64,000 nucleotides of DNA, from contig JACJZS010000002.1 of NCBI GenBank assembly GCA_020635515.1, positions 971,001 through 1,035,000 on the forward strand, written 5' to 3'. How positions within the stretch are numbered: position 1 is the first letter of the stretch; every line of letters begins with the position of its first letter. This DNA comes from Flavobacteriales bacterium (lineage in GTDB: Bacteria > Bacteroidota > Bacteroidia > Flavobacteriales > Weeksellaceae). The notes beneath the pieces are model-generated. The model had not been told where the DNA came from, did not search any database, and saw only the letters and a program-made list of their open reading frames with translations. Positions 44,207-52,592 of the stretch are shown here, one piece after another. Position numbers and translations under genes: made by a program.

Positions 44207-44234
44207 GAAGATAGGAAAATGATTCCCTATCTTC
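44207..44234 (-). terminator. Strong hairpin between the precursor and maturase-like genes (attenuator candidate)
   Basis: On the - strand GAAGATAGGGAA (44234 down to 44223) pairs with TTTCCTATCTTC (44218 down to 44207) in a 12-bp stem with one G-U pair and a four-base loop TCAT. The sequence after it (TTTGATAATT) is only modestly T-rich. It should partially end transcription so that the short precursor is made in excess, a common layout for peptide loci. Confidence 0.6.
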
Positions 44235-44244
44235 ATGATTAAAT

Positions 44245-44308
44245 TAAACCCCTATGAAGGGTGACAAGTTAAAACTCATGAACCTTCAGGAATTCTTCTT
44301 TCTGATTT
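44245..44308 (-). pseudogene. Decayed second copy of the precursor 3' end
   Basis: On the - strand the sequence after the precursor stop again reads AAATCAGAA, then CTGAAGGTTCATGAG and CTTGTCACCC...AGGGG, parallel to the precursor's AAATCAGAAG, CTGGAGGTTCAGGAG and AATGTCACCCAGGGG. The copy has lost part of the leader, has a TGA where the core Gly codon would be, and a shifted frame, so it cannot make the peptide. It shows the precursor was once duplicated in tandem. Confidence 0.6.
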
Positions 44309-44423
44309 AACATTCCCCTGGGTGACATTGTGAAGCTCCTGAACCTCCAGCGATTACTTTTAATAATTCTTCTGATTTAACTTCTTGTGCTTTCTTTTTG
44401 AAAGCTTCTAATGATATTTTCAT
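44307..44423 (-). CDS. Double-glycine leader precursor peptide (RiPP-like), 38 residues
   Basis: On the - strand an ATG at 44423 opens a 38-codon gene ending TAA at 44309-44307. It reads MKISLEAFKKKAQEVK, then SEELLKVIAGG, then core SGASQCHPGEC. The leader has Leu at -7, Ile at -4 and GG at -2/-1 before the cut, as C39 peptidases require; the C39 exporter is at 38097-40292 on the same strand. The predicted core is 11 residues with two Cys, one His, one Pro and one Glu, suited to a disulfide or an enzyme-made link. It stands alone between an outer-membrane protein gene and a maturase-like gene, followed by a decayed second copy and a hairpin. Confidence 0.85.
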   Translation of the reverse strand: MKISLEAFKKKAQEVKSEELLKVIAGGSGASQCHPGEC

Positions 44424-44539
44424 TTGTAAAATTTAATATTTGTGCCTACTCGTTAGCTTTTCGACTTCCGCTGTTTATTTTGAAATAGGAATTTATAGAC
44501 TTTCTACTTCACTCGTCTTGATTGCAATCTTTATTTAAA

Positions 44540-44580
44540 TTATTTAGTGCATACAATGGCCTTTTGTAATTACTAAATAA
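44540..44580 (-). terminator. Inverted repeat after the outer-membrane protein gene
   Basis: TTATTTAGT (44540-44548) and ACTAAATAA (44572-44580) form a 9-bp stem just past the stop of the beta-barrel gene. Inside the loop CAA and TTG can add three more pairs. There is no strong T-run, so it may be a weak terminator or an operator for the precursor promoter, which must lie in 44424-44591; I see no exact TAnnTTTG there. Confidence 0.4.
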
Positions 44581-44591
44581 ATTAAGTCATA

Positions 44592-46775
44592 TTATTCACT
44601 TGAGTTTCCGCTCCATATCCTTCCTTTATAAGACTCTGTTTTTTTACTGCTTTTGGATTTGGTGTTTCCAAATTTCTTAATTACACTGAAATATATACCT
44701 CTTAAATCTCTATTAATATTAGTTGTAAATGATGCCTCTGGAGCATAAAAAGTTGATTCCCATTGATATATGCTGAATGGATCCCATCCTCCAAATTCAA
44801 CTTCAAAACCATTTTTAAACTCTTTTGAAAATTCAAAAGTCGTTCTCAATGATGGTTTATTAATGGAATAATTAATATAATTGGATGCTGTTACAAATGA
44901 ATTATACAATCCTAAATTAATACCAGTATTTAATATATTATTATATGTTATGTTAAAATTCACTCTACCAACGTAATCACTCTTTAAATTTAAATTATCA
45001 ATAGTATTTACTTGATTTGTATTAAAATATATTAAACCTGCTGTTGAATTAATATTAATTTTATTTTTGAAAATGGATTTATTAACACTCAATCCAAGAT
45101 AATATTCATCTATATTTCCATTTAAATTTTGTGGTTTTCTTATTAATATTTCATTTTCTTTGACGGCACTACTATTTATTAAATTTTTCATATTTTGATA
45201 GTAACTAAAAATAGTAAATGATTTGTAAATAGTATAACTTACTTGATATTTCTCTTTTGTTCTTGGTAATAACCTCGGATTCCCAGTAGATACATTTTCT
45301 AAATTGGTAAAAAATACAAAAGGGTTTAATTCATTAGCAAAAGGTCTCCAAATAGATTTTTTATAGCTTAATGTTAAATTATGGTTATCGTTAAATTTAT
45401 AATTTAAGTTTAAATAAGGCAACCAATTGGTATAATTTTGATTACTTTTTACTGAATTAACTTCTTGTAAAGTTTTGATGTCTGTATTTTCTACTCGTAA
45501 ACCAGATTTTACATTAAGCTTTTTAAAAAACGTTTTACTTAAATTTAAATATCCTGCATTGATGAATTCCTCATATTTAAACGCATTGGTTTTATTTGTG
45601 TCATTTATAAAATTTGTTCCATTCCATAAAGAAAAATTGTACGGACTATCTAAATTTAAGTAATTGCTTTTTGCTCCAATTTCCAAGTTATAACTTCCCA
45701 AAGGTTGTGCATAATCTAAACGTAGTGCGTAATTTCTTTTGCTTTCATCTGTTCCAATGGAATTAGCATAATCCCAAATATTTGGATTGGATTGATAAGT
45801 AGAAAATTGTGTGTTATTATACATATTATGATACACCCAATCAAAATTGGTTTCAAAACTTCTATTGGTTTTGTTATTGTTGTATTTATAAAATAAATTA
45901 CCTGCTACCATTTTTGCTTGTCCATCACTTTGACTGTTAGAAAAGTAAGGATTGGTAACTACTCCTGTATTACTCAACGTGAAATTTGAGTTACTCTGTT
46001 CTATTTTAGGTAAGTTGGTATGTAATTCAACAACTGCTCCAATAAGGTTATTCTCGTTTAATTCATAGTCCATTGAATGAGTACCTCCGATATGAAAATC
46101 TTTGTTTAAAATAGTAGCATCAATTCGTTGAGTAGTTCCTGTAGAATAAATTAAATTATTGATATTGTTGTAAGTAAGCATTCTATTTTCTCCAATATGA
46201 AACGTGGTACTTTGAGTGAACTTTCCTTTGTGATAGTTTAAATAAGCATTACTGTTTTGACTATTTTTACGTTTTTGTTCGTTATTCATAGAAAAATTTC
46301 CTTTCCAACCCTCATTTTCTAATCTTTTTAAAATTAAATTAATTACTCCAGCATCAGAAGCGTCGTATTTTGCAGACGGAGAAGTGATGATTTCAATTTT
46401 CACAATGTTATCCGCAGGCATGGTTTTTAAATAATTCATTAAATCAGTTCCCGTTAAAATAGATTTTCTGTTATTAATGTAAACCACCGCCATACTATTT
46501 ACTCCCAAGATGTTTAATCCTTGATTTTCATCAATATTAATTAATGGAGTTTGTTGTAGAACATTTAACATATTAGTACCTTCAACCAACGAAGAACCTT
46601 CTACATTAAAAACAAATCTATCAGACTTTGTTTCAAAAACTGGTTTTTTCCCTTTTATTATTACTTCCTGTAGTTGCTTCTCTGCTAAATGAAACAAACT
46701 ATCTTGATTAGCTTTCTGTGAAAATACTAAATTTGAACACAGTACAACAAATACTAACCTTATTTTAATTTTCAT
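44592..46775 (-). CDS. Outer-membrane beta-barrel family protein with TonB-receptor-like plug
   Basis: The 727-residue protein has a signal peptide (LVFVVLCSNLVFSQ), a plug-like segment (QEVIIKGKKPVFETKSDR to SPSAKYDASDAGVINLIL, about residues 35-150) and a long barrel with aromatic strand ends. This matches the Bacteroidota outer membrane beta-barrel family (OMP_b-brl_3 type). No carboxypeptidase-like N-terminal domain is present. In the peptide locus it could be an outer-membrane exit, receptor or immunity protein; none is proven. It is the first gene of the locus and is preceded by a palindrome at 46793-46822. Confidence 0.85.
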   Translation of the reverse strand: MKIKIRLVFVVLCSNLVFSQKANQDSLFHLAEKQLQEVIIKGKKPVFETKSDRFVFNVEGSSLVEGTNMLNVLQQTPLINIDENQGLNILGVNSMAVVYINNRKSILTGTDLMNYLKTMPADNIVKIEIITSPSAKYDASDAGVINLILKRLENEGWKGNFSMNNEQKRKNSQNSNAYLNYHKGKFTQSTTFHIGENRMLTYNNINNLIYSTGTTQRIDATILNKDFHIGGTHSMDYELNENNLIGAVVELHTNLPKIEQSNSNFTLSNTGVVTNPYFSNSQSDGQAKMVAGNLFYKYNNNKTNRSFETNFDWVYHNMYNNTQFSTYQSNPNIWDYANSIGTDESKRNYALRLDYAQPLGSYNLEIGAKSNYLNLDSPYNFSLWNGTNFINDTNKTNAFKYEEFINAGYLNLSKTFFKKLNVKSGLRVENTDIKTLQEVNSVKSNQNYTNWLPYLNLNYKFNDNHNLTLSYKKSIWRPFANELNPFVFFTNLENVSTGNPRLLPRTKEKYQVSYTIYKSFTIFSYYQNMKNLINSSAVKENEILIRKPQNLNGNIDEYYLGLSVNKSIFKNKININSTAGLIYFNTNQVNTIDNLNLKSDYVGRVNFNITYNNILNTGINLGLYNSFVTASNYINYSINKPSLRTTFEFSKEFKNGFEVEFGGWDPFSIYQWESTFYAPEASFTTNINRDLRGIYFSVIKKFGNTKSKSSKKTESYKGRIWSGNSSE

Positions 46776-46792
46776 TATTCTCTCTATAGTAC

Positions 46793-46822
46793 ATTAATAT
46801 CAACATGAATCATGATATTAAT
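46793..46822. promoter_or_regulatory. Palindrome upstream of the peptide locus
   Basis: ATTAATATCA (46793-46802) and TGATATTAAT (46813-46822) form a perfect 10-bp inverted repeat with a 10-base spacer, 18 bases before the outer-membrane protein ATG. It may be a regulator binding site or a leader hairpin. The 164-base gap also holds a run of 13 A residues (46842-46854) and no gene I can support. Confidence 0.5.
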
Positions 46823-46939
46823 CTAAATTCTCGCCAGCAAAGAAAAAAAAAAAAACTATTATACAAGTAAATAGAAAGTTTTTTTTGTAAAAAGAACACT
46901 AAGCAACAATAAACATAATAATAGTATAATTTAGATTGT

Positions 46940-49900
46940 CTATTTTTGCACTTGAATAGAATCTTGCTCTTTTTTTGGAGATAAACCAAAAAATTCTCTA
47001 AACGAATCAAAACTTTTTCTGTACACAATTCCTCCTCCATAACTTTGAAGCTGAGAAACTCCTAAATTATAATTTTCTAAACCAAAAGAAGTAGGACGAG
47101 AAAATCCTCTTATAAGCAAGCTATTATCATTTCTTTTTGAAATATCCCATTCTAATTCTCCTTCCGCTGTAAGCTGATTGTTTCCTGTTGCTCCTGAACC
47201 AAACGGAACTCCTACATTTCCTTTTACTTTTACTCGTGAATTTACATTCAGACTCAATCCTGCGTTTAATCTGCTGTCTGTCTGACTTAATTGGTCTGCT
47301 TCTGTAATCCCTAAATCAAATTGAACATCGGAAGAAATATTATTTAAAAAGTTAACCAACTGACGAATAGCAACTTCATAAGCAGAACTTTGCACACCTG
47401 TAACTCCTCCATTATCGGTCAGGAATTTTGATGTTAGTAACAATACTCCAAATTGATTTTTTTCTAATTCTTGATTATTGGTAAACTTGGCATTTAATTC
47501 TTCTTTTACATTTTGTGGTGCTTTTGGAGCTTGAACTTTAAAATTGATTTTTGGTTTAGAAAGTTTATCAGTTATAAGAACTTTTAAATCCACAGGAATA
47601 ATAGGAACATTACTCATTTGCAAGAAATCTCCTGCATTAGAAACTTGCTTCGTTTGTGAAGCAGTAATGTCTAAATCTGCATCGTAAGGGTCTCCGTTCC
47701 AAGTAATTGTACTTCCCGACTCTATTATAAACACTTTATCTAGCAAAGTTCTAAAATGGTATTTACTTCCGTATTTTACTTCGTATTTTCCATTCATTTC
47801 CATTTTTCCATTAGGAAACATTTCAAAACGAATAATATCAGTTGAATTTCCTCTTGCAACTAGCTCATCTCTAGTAACTTCATCTAACACTACATTTATT
47901 TCTGTTTTTTCGTCTACACGCACACGAAAATCGAGGTTCATACCAAAATCGCTATTTGAATTTGCTTTCTTTTCTTGCGTATTCTCTTCATTCTTTGGCT
48001 TTTTAAATACCAATATTTTACTTGCATCTTCTACATCGGCAGTTGCTCCTGTATTCAAAACAAGTTTAGAACCTTCAAGTGCGGTTGCATCTGCCGAAAT
48101 ACTTAACTCATCGGTTAATCCATGCAAGTAAAAATTCCCATTGGCAAAAACAGTTCCATAAAACAAATCGTTTTGTTTATAATTAGTGTTTAAAACCATT
48201 AGGTTATCAGATTCAAAGTCAAGGTTTAGAAACCATGTAAGAAAACCTCTTGTTTGGATTAATCCAGAAACAGAACCTGTTCTTTTTTGACTTCTTCCTA
48301 CGGAATAAAAGTCGGCAGGTTGAATGTAAAAGTTTCCTATGTTCATGGGTTTTTCATCGAGGGAATACACCAAAACTTCTTGTTCTTCTTTAAATTTGTA
48401 TTCTACACCAAGGTAATCTACTATAAAGCCAAAATCAGAAATAAATAACGAACCATTGTAATTAGGATTGGTAAGAGTTCCTCCTAATTGAACTTCTCCG
48501 TTTGCATATCCTGATATATTAGACAAAACTCCAGAAAGAAAAGCTTCCAAGAAATTGGTTTTTAAATCATTGAAAGCTACATTTACATCTAATTTAGGAT
48601 TATTGTAATAATCGTTTATAGAACCTTTTAGTGAAAGATTATCTACTTTTTCGTTACTTATTTTGGCATCAATTTCCAGCGATTTTTTTTCTTCATTAAA
48701 GAAAAGATTTGAATTTAAATCTCCTACCAATACATCATTTATTTTTACTTGTTTTATTTGTAAATTACTCAAAGGACGAATATCTCCACCTAGAACATCT
48801 ATATTTACACTTCCGTCTGCAATTCCTTCAATTTTTATGTCTCCTAATTTATCTTTAGGAATAAATCTTTCTAACGCAATATTTTTAAAATTTGCTTGTG
48901 CTTGTATATCTTCCAACGATTTGTATGTTCCATCAATCTTTAATTCTGCATCTTGTGACTGAATGATTAAATCATTTAGGTTTATTTCTCCTGTTTTGAT
49001 GTTGTAACTTCCTTGAGCAATTTCAGGATTATTATTAGGATTTATTTCCCAATTGGTATCGTTTATAACGAATGTTGAGTTTACAATTCCGAAAAAGAAA
49101 TTATCGTTTTTTCGTGTTTGATAAAAGTTTATATTAAAAGGACTTTTTTGTGCTTTGTCTATATAAAAATTTGTATTTACTAAAACAGAATCCTTGTTTT
49201 GTTTGGTAGCTAAAATAGAAGCATTCCTCACAAAGTTATCCGAAACGGAAACAATATCAGAGGTAAGCTTTAGCTTGTTGTCGTAATTTGAAGTATTTAT
49301 ATCTACCTTTAAATTCTCAGAAGATATATTTTGGTACGAAAACTTGGGAGAATAGAGATGAAGGTCGAATACATTTCCTTCACCTTGATAACTTCCATTA
49401 ATTTTTGTTCCTGAGTTGAATGAAATATCTTTAATGAAGAGTTCAAGGAAACTATCTTCTATTTCAAGGTCGAAAGTGTAATTTTGATTTTTGTATGTTT
49501 TTTTAGGTTTGTATCCTACAAGCATTCCTCCAAATCCATTTATAAATGTGTCTGGTAAATCTCCTAAATTGTATTTTCCGTCTATAGTAAGGTTGATATT
49601 TGAAGGAGAATCTACATGTAAGTATCTTCCACTTTCGGTAAGATGTGTATCTAAATCTAAATCATTTATAATAATTGAGTTTATAGGCGAATTAAGTATA
49701 AAGCTATTTATGTTTGCTGTTGCTTCTAGGTCGTTTAACGAGGAAAAAGAGGTATTTACGTTAAAATTAGATGATATTGTTTCTCCTTTAACATTTGTAA
49801 TTCCAAAATAATATGAATCTAACGCATGGATTGTTCCATCTGCATCGAGCTTTAATTTTTCTTTCGAAAAATCCAATGCAATATTAGCGTCAACTTTTGC

Positions 49901-51409
49901 TTTTGGGTCATTACTATCTAAAAATGCAGTTAATTTTTCGTTAGCAATATGTCCTTTTGCTTTTTGGTTTTGTAAAAAATAATTAGCTATATGAATAGAC
50001 GAAAGATTTGCATCGAAATCAAGATTCATTTTTTTAGAATCAAAACCTTTCCCTTTTACAGATAATACACCTGAAAAAGATTGAACGGTTTCATCACCAA
50101 TAAGTGAACTTAAATTTAGTTTGCTTGCATTGATAGTCGCGTCGTATGTAGGATTTGTCTCCGAATAATTTGCTAATTTCCCTTTTACTTTTGCGTTCCC
50201 GAGAGCAGAAATCAAATTCCCATCAATAATCAACTTACTGGGATTTATAGAAAAATCTCCTTTGTAATTGATGTTACCAAAGGGCGAAGCATAGTCTTTT
50301 AAATTTTCAGAAATAAAAGTAGGTAGAATGGATTTTAGTTTGTTGTTTGAAGTCTGAATAGATGTATTTTTAATGTCTACAAAGTAATTATCATTAAGAA
50401 TGTCTTTTAATGATAACTTTTCCGCAGAAATATAGTTTGACTCAGAAGCAAGTTGAGTAGAAGTAAGTGTAAGGTTATTTAAAGTTCCTGTTGCTTTAGA
50501 TTTAATCTGATAAACTGCATCAGAATCCCAATCACTAGAAAAATATCGAATATCCTTTCCTCCTATAGTTGAGTTAGGAATTATATCTGCATTCCAAATA
50601 ACTTTATTGCTAAAATCACTTAATTGACTTGGGTCTTCGTACGTAAATTCTAAATTTCCAAAAACAGAAGAAGATTGTGTTTCAAAAATTAGATTTTTGA
50701 ACTTTATTGCTTTTTTTGAATAGATAAATTCTGCTCCTAATTGATTTACACGGTATTCCTCTCCGTTTTTTATTGCGTCAAAATTAAACTTCACCAAATC
50801 TAGCGATACATTACTTCCTTTTGTATTTAATTGATTAATAACAATATTAACATTTTTCGCATCTAACCAAATGGAATCATTAAGGTTTTGATTTATAATT
50901 TTTAGTTTTCCATTAAGTACATCAATTTCACTTAGGAACTCAAAAGTCGATGGTTTTTCTGACGGTTTCCCATCATCAAATTTATCTATAAAATTTAGAA
51001 AATTATCTTGACTTTCTCCTTTGTAGGTAATTACATTTACAGTTGGTTCTTCCAGTTGAATATGATTAAACGAGAGTTTATTATTTCCTAAGCTAGAAAC
51101 TATTCCAAATAAGTCAATAGATGCTTTTAGTTTTTTTATCTGTATAAAATCTAGATGATGATGATCTTGAACGGCAACTTCATTTAAAATCACATCGCCA
51201 AAAAAATCAATTTCTGTAGATTTCGCAGAAATTTCTGTATTAAATTCTTTATTAAGTTGTTCTATTGCTTTTTCTGCTATATAATTTTTTGTTGAGGGAA
51301 GGTTTAAGATGACTAAACCCGCCACAACAAGTACCATCACGATAATAACAAGAGCAATTGCCAATCGTGATAATTTCCTAAAAATATTTTTAATTTGTAC
51401 TTTTGTCAT
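46940..51409 (-). CDS. tamB: TamB-type translocation/assembly module protein
   Basis: The 1489-residue protein starts with an N-terminal signal anchor (RLAIALVIIVMVLVVAGLVIL) followed by a very long repetitive beta region with the AsmA-like start and ends in the DUF490/TamB domain (VSRVNI-type strands, LGITEADQLSQTDSRLNAGLS and GNVGVPFGSGATGNNQLT). TamB spans the periplasm between the inner membrane and BamA-family outer-membrane proteins and is now linked to lipid transport. The length is normal for Bacteroidota. It starts three bases from tsaD on the opposite strand. Confidence 0.93.
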   Translation of the reverse strand: MTKVQIKNIFRKLSRLAIALVIIVMVLVVAGLVILNLPSTKNYIAEKAIEQLNKEFNTEISAKSTEIDFFGDVILNEVAVQDHHHLDFIQIKKLKASIDLFGIVSSLGNNKLSFNHIQLEEPTVNVITYKGESQDNFLNFIDKFDDGKPSEKPSTFEFLSEIDVLNGKLKIINQNLNDSIWLDAKNVNIVINQLNTKGSNVSLDLVKFNFDAIKNGEEYRVNQLGAEFIYSKKAIKFKNLIFETQSSSVFGNLEFTYEDPSQLSDFSNKVIWNADIIPNSTIGGKDIRYFSSDWDSDAVYQIKSKATGTLNNLTLTSTQLASESNYISAEKLSLKDILNDNYFVDIKNTSIQTSNNKLKSILPTFISENLKDYASPFGNINYKGDFSINPSKLIIDGNLISALGNAKVKGKLANYSETNPTYDATINASKLNLSSLIGDETVQSFSGVLSVKGKGFDSKKMNLDFDANLSSIHIANYFLQNQKAKGHIANEKLTAFLDSNDPKAKVDANIALDFSKEKLKLDADGTIHALDSYYFGITNVKGETISSNFNVNTSFSSLNDLEATANINSFILNSPINSIIINDLDLDTHLTESGRYLHVDSPSNINLTIDGKYNLGDLPDTFINGFGGMLVGYKPKKTYKNQNYTFDLEIEDSFLELFIKDISFNSGTKINGSYQGEGNVFDLHLYSPKFSYQNISSENLKVDINTSNYDNKLKLTSDIVSVSDNFVRNASILATKQNKDSVLVNTNFYIDKAQKSPFNINFYQTRKNDNFFFGIVNSTFVINDTNWEINPNNNPEIAQGSYNIKTGEINLNDLIIQSQDAELKIDGTYKSLEDIQAQANFKNIALERFIPKDKLGDIKIEGIADGSVNIDVLGGDIRPLSNLQIKQVKINDVLVGDLNSNLFFNEEKKSLEIDAKISNEKVDNLSLKGSINDYYNNPKLDVNVAFNDLKTNFLEAFLSGVLSNISGYANGEVQLGGTLTNPNYNGSLFISDFGFIVDYLGVEYKFKEEQEVLVYSLDEKPMNIGNFYIQPADFYSVGRSQKRTGSVSGLIQTRGFLTWFLNLDFESDNLMVLNTNYKQNDLFYGTVFANGNFYLHGLTDELSISADATALEGSKLVLNTGATADVEDASKILVFKKPKNEENTQEKKANSNSDFGMNLDFRVRVDEKTEINVVLDEVTRDELVARGNSTDIIRFEMFPNGKMEMNGKYEVKYGSKYHFRTLLDKVFIIESGSTITWNGDPYDADLDITASQTKQVSNAGDFLQMSNVPIIPVDLKVLITDKLSKPKINFKVQAPKAPQNVKEELNAKFTNNQELEKNQFGVLLLTSKFLTDNGGVTGVQSSAYEVAIRQLVNFLNNISSDVQFDLGITEADQLSQTDSRLNAGLSLNVNSRVKVKGNVGVPFGSGATGNNQLTAEGELEWDISKRNDNSLLIRGFSRPTSFGLENYNLGVSQLQSYGGGIVYRKSFDSFREFFGLSPKKEQDSIQVQK
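51398..51405 (+). promoter_or_regulatory. Candidate -7 promoter element of tsaD, inside the tamB start region
   Basis: TACTTTTG matches TAnnTTTG and ends seven bases before the tsaD ATG at 51413, so transcription should begin at or within a few bases of the start codon. It lies within the first tamB codons on the other strand. Confidence 0.5.
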
Positions 51410-51412
51410 TGT

Positions 51413-52426
51413 ATGAAACCACTTATTTTAGGAATAGAATCTTCATGTGACGATACTTCTGCATCTGTACTTAGAGGAAACAAAATACTGTCTAACATCG
51501 TTGCAAACCAAGAAATTCATCGTCTTTATGGCGGAGTAGTTCCTGAATTGGCTTCGCGTTCTCATCAACAAAATATTGTTCCTGTTGTTTCACAAGCATT
51601 GGCACAAGCAAATATACAAAAAAAAGAAATTGATGCAATTGCATTTACACGCGGACCAGGACTTTTAGGTTCGTTGCTCGTTGGAACAAGTTTTGCAAAA
51701 TCCATGAGTATGGCATTGGGAATCCCACTAATAGAAGTGAACCATATGCAGGCTCATATTTTAGCACATTTTATAGAAGACGCCAATGATTCTCCTCCTG
51801 AGTTTCCTTTTATTTGTTTAACAGTAAGTGGAGGACATACACAACTAGTAAAGGTAAATGGATATTTTGAAATGGAAGTTTTAGGGGAAACCTTAGATGA
51901 TGCAGCAGGAGAAGCTTTCGATAAATTAGGGAAACTTTTAGGTCTCGATTATCCAGCAGGACCAATAATAGACCAATATGCAAAACAAGGAAATCCCAAT
52001 GCTTTTGAGTTTCCATTACCAAAATTAGAAGGTCTTCAATTTTCGTTTAGTGGAATAAAAACTTCTGTGCTTTACTTTATTCAGAAACAAGAGCAAATGA
52101 ATAAGGACTTTATACAAGAAAATATATATGATTTGTGTGCGTCTATCCAAAAAACAATAATAGAAGCTCTTCTTGTAAAAGTTAAACAATGCGTCAATCA
52201 AACAGGTATTCCACGAATTGCCATAGCAGGAGGCGTTTCTGCAAACTCAGAATTGAGAAATAAACTTCAAGAATTAGCAAAAGAAAATAACTACCAAGTA
52301 TTTATTCCCAAATTTGAATACACCACAGACAACGCCGCAATGATTGCTATGGTAGGAAGTTTAAAATTCCAACAAAACCAATTTACAGACTTAGAAACCT
52401 ATGCGACCTCGCGGTTGAAATTGTAG
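51413..52426 (+). CDS. tsaD: tRNA N6-adenosine threonylcarbamoyltransferase TsaD
   Basis: I start at ATG 51413 (337 residues, MKPLILGIESSCDDTSASVL, the usual TsaD start); the frame is open six more codons upstream into tamB. Motifs are GIESSCDDTS, the metal pair in NHMQAHILAHF, FICLTVSGGHTQLV, ETLDDAAGEAFDKLGKLLGL and ATDNAAM-type TTDNAAMIAMVG. It transfers threonylcarbamoyl onto A37 of ANN-decoding tRNAs with TsaB and TsaE. A 165-base gap with no gene follows. Confidence 0.96.
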   Translation: MKPLILGIESSCDDTSASVLRGNKILSNIVANQEIHRLYGGVVPELASRSHQQNIVPVVSQALAQANIQKKEIDAIAFTRGPGLLGSLLVGTSFAKSMSMALGIPLIEVNHMQAHILAHFIEDANDSPPEFPFICLTVSGGHTQLVKVNGYFEMEVLGETLDDAAGEAFDKLGKLLGLDYPAGPIIDQYAKQGNPNAFEFPLPKLEGLQFSFSGIKTSVLYFIQKQEQMNKDFIQENIYDLCASIQKTIIEALLVKVKQCVNQTGIPRIAIAGGVSANSELRNKLQELAKENNYQVFIPKFEYTTDNAAMIAMVGSLKFQQNQFTDLETYATSRLKL

Positions 52427-52592
52427 CTTACTTTAAGATGGCTACATTTATTAATAGGGGTTCCGTCAAAGTCTTTGCAAGATAAATCAATAAAAAAAGA
52501 TAGTTATTTAGTTCCTAATAAGATTATTTTTTTTAAGAAACTTTTTATCTCCAAAATTATAGGCAATTAATATTCAAATACCGCGTTAAAAT

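Noticed and set aside
46810..47040. 76-codon ORF across the end of tamB and the gap after it
   Set aside because: It overlaps the tamB 3' end in another frame and runs through poly-A/T tracts, giving Phe-rich low-complexity sequence.
48663..48962. Antisense ORF of 99 codons within tamB
   Set aside because: It is a mirror frame of a long coding gene with no start context, signal peptide or domain; the same applies to the other antisense frames in prfC, pheT, acs and nrdJ.
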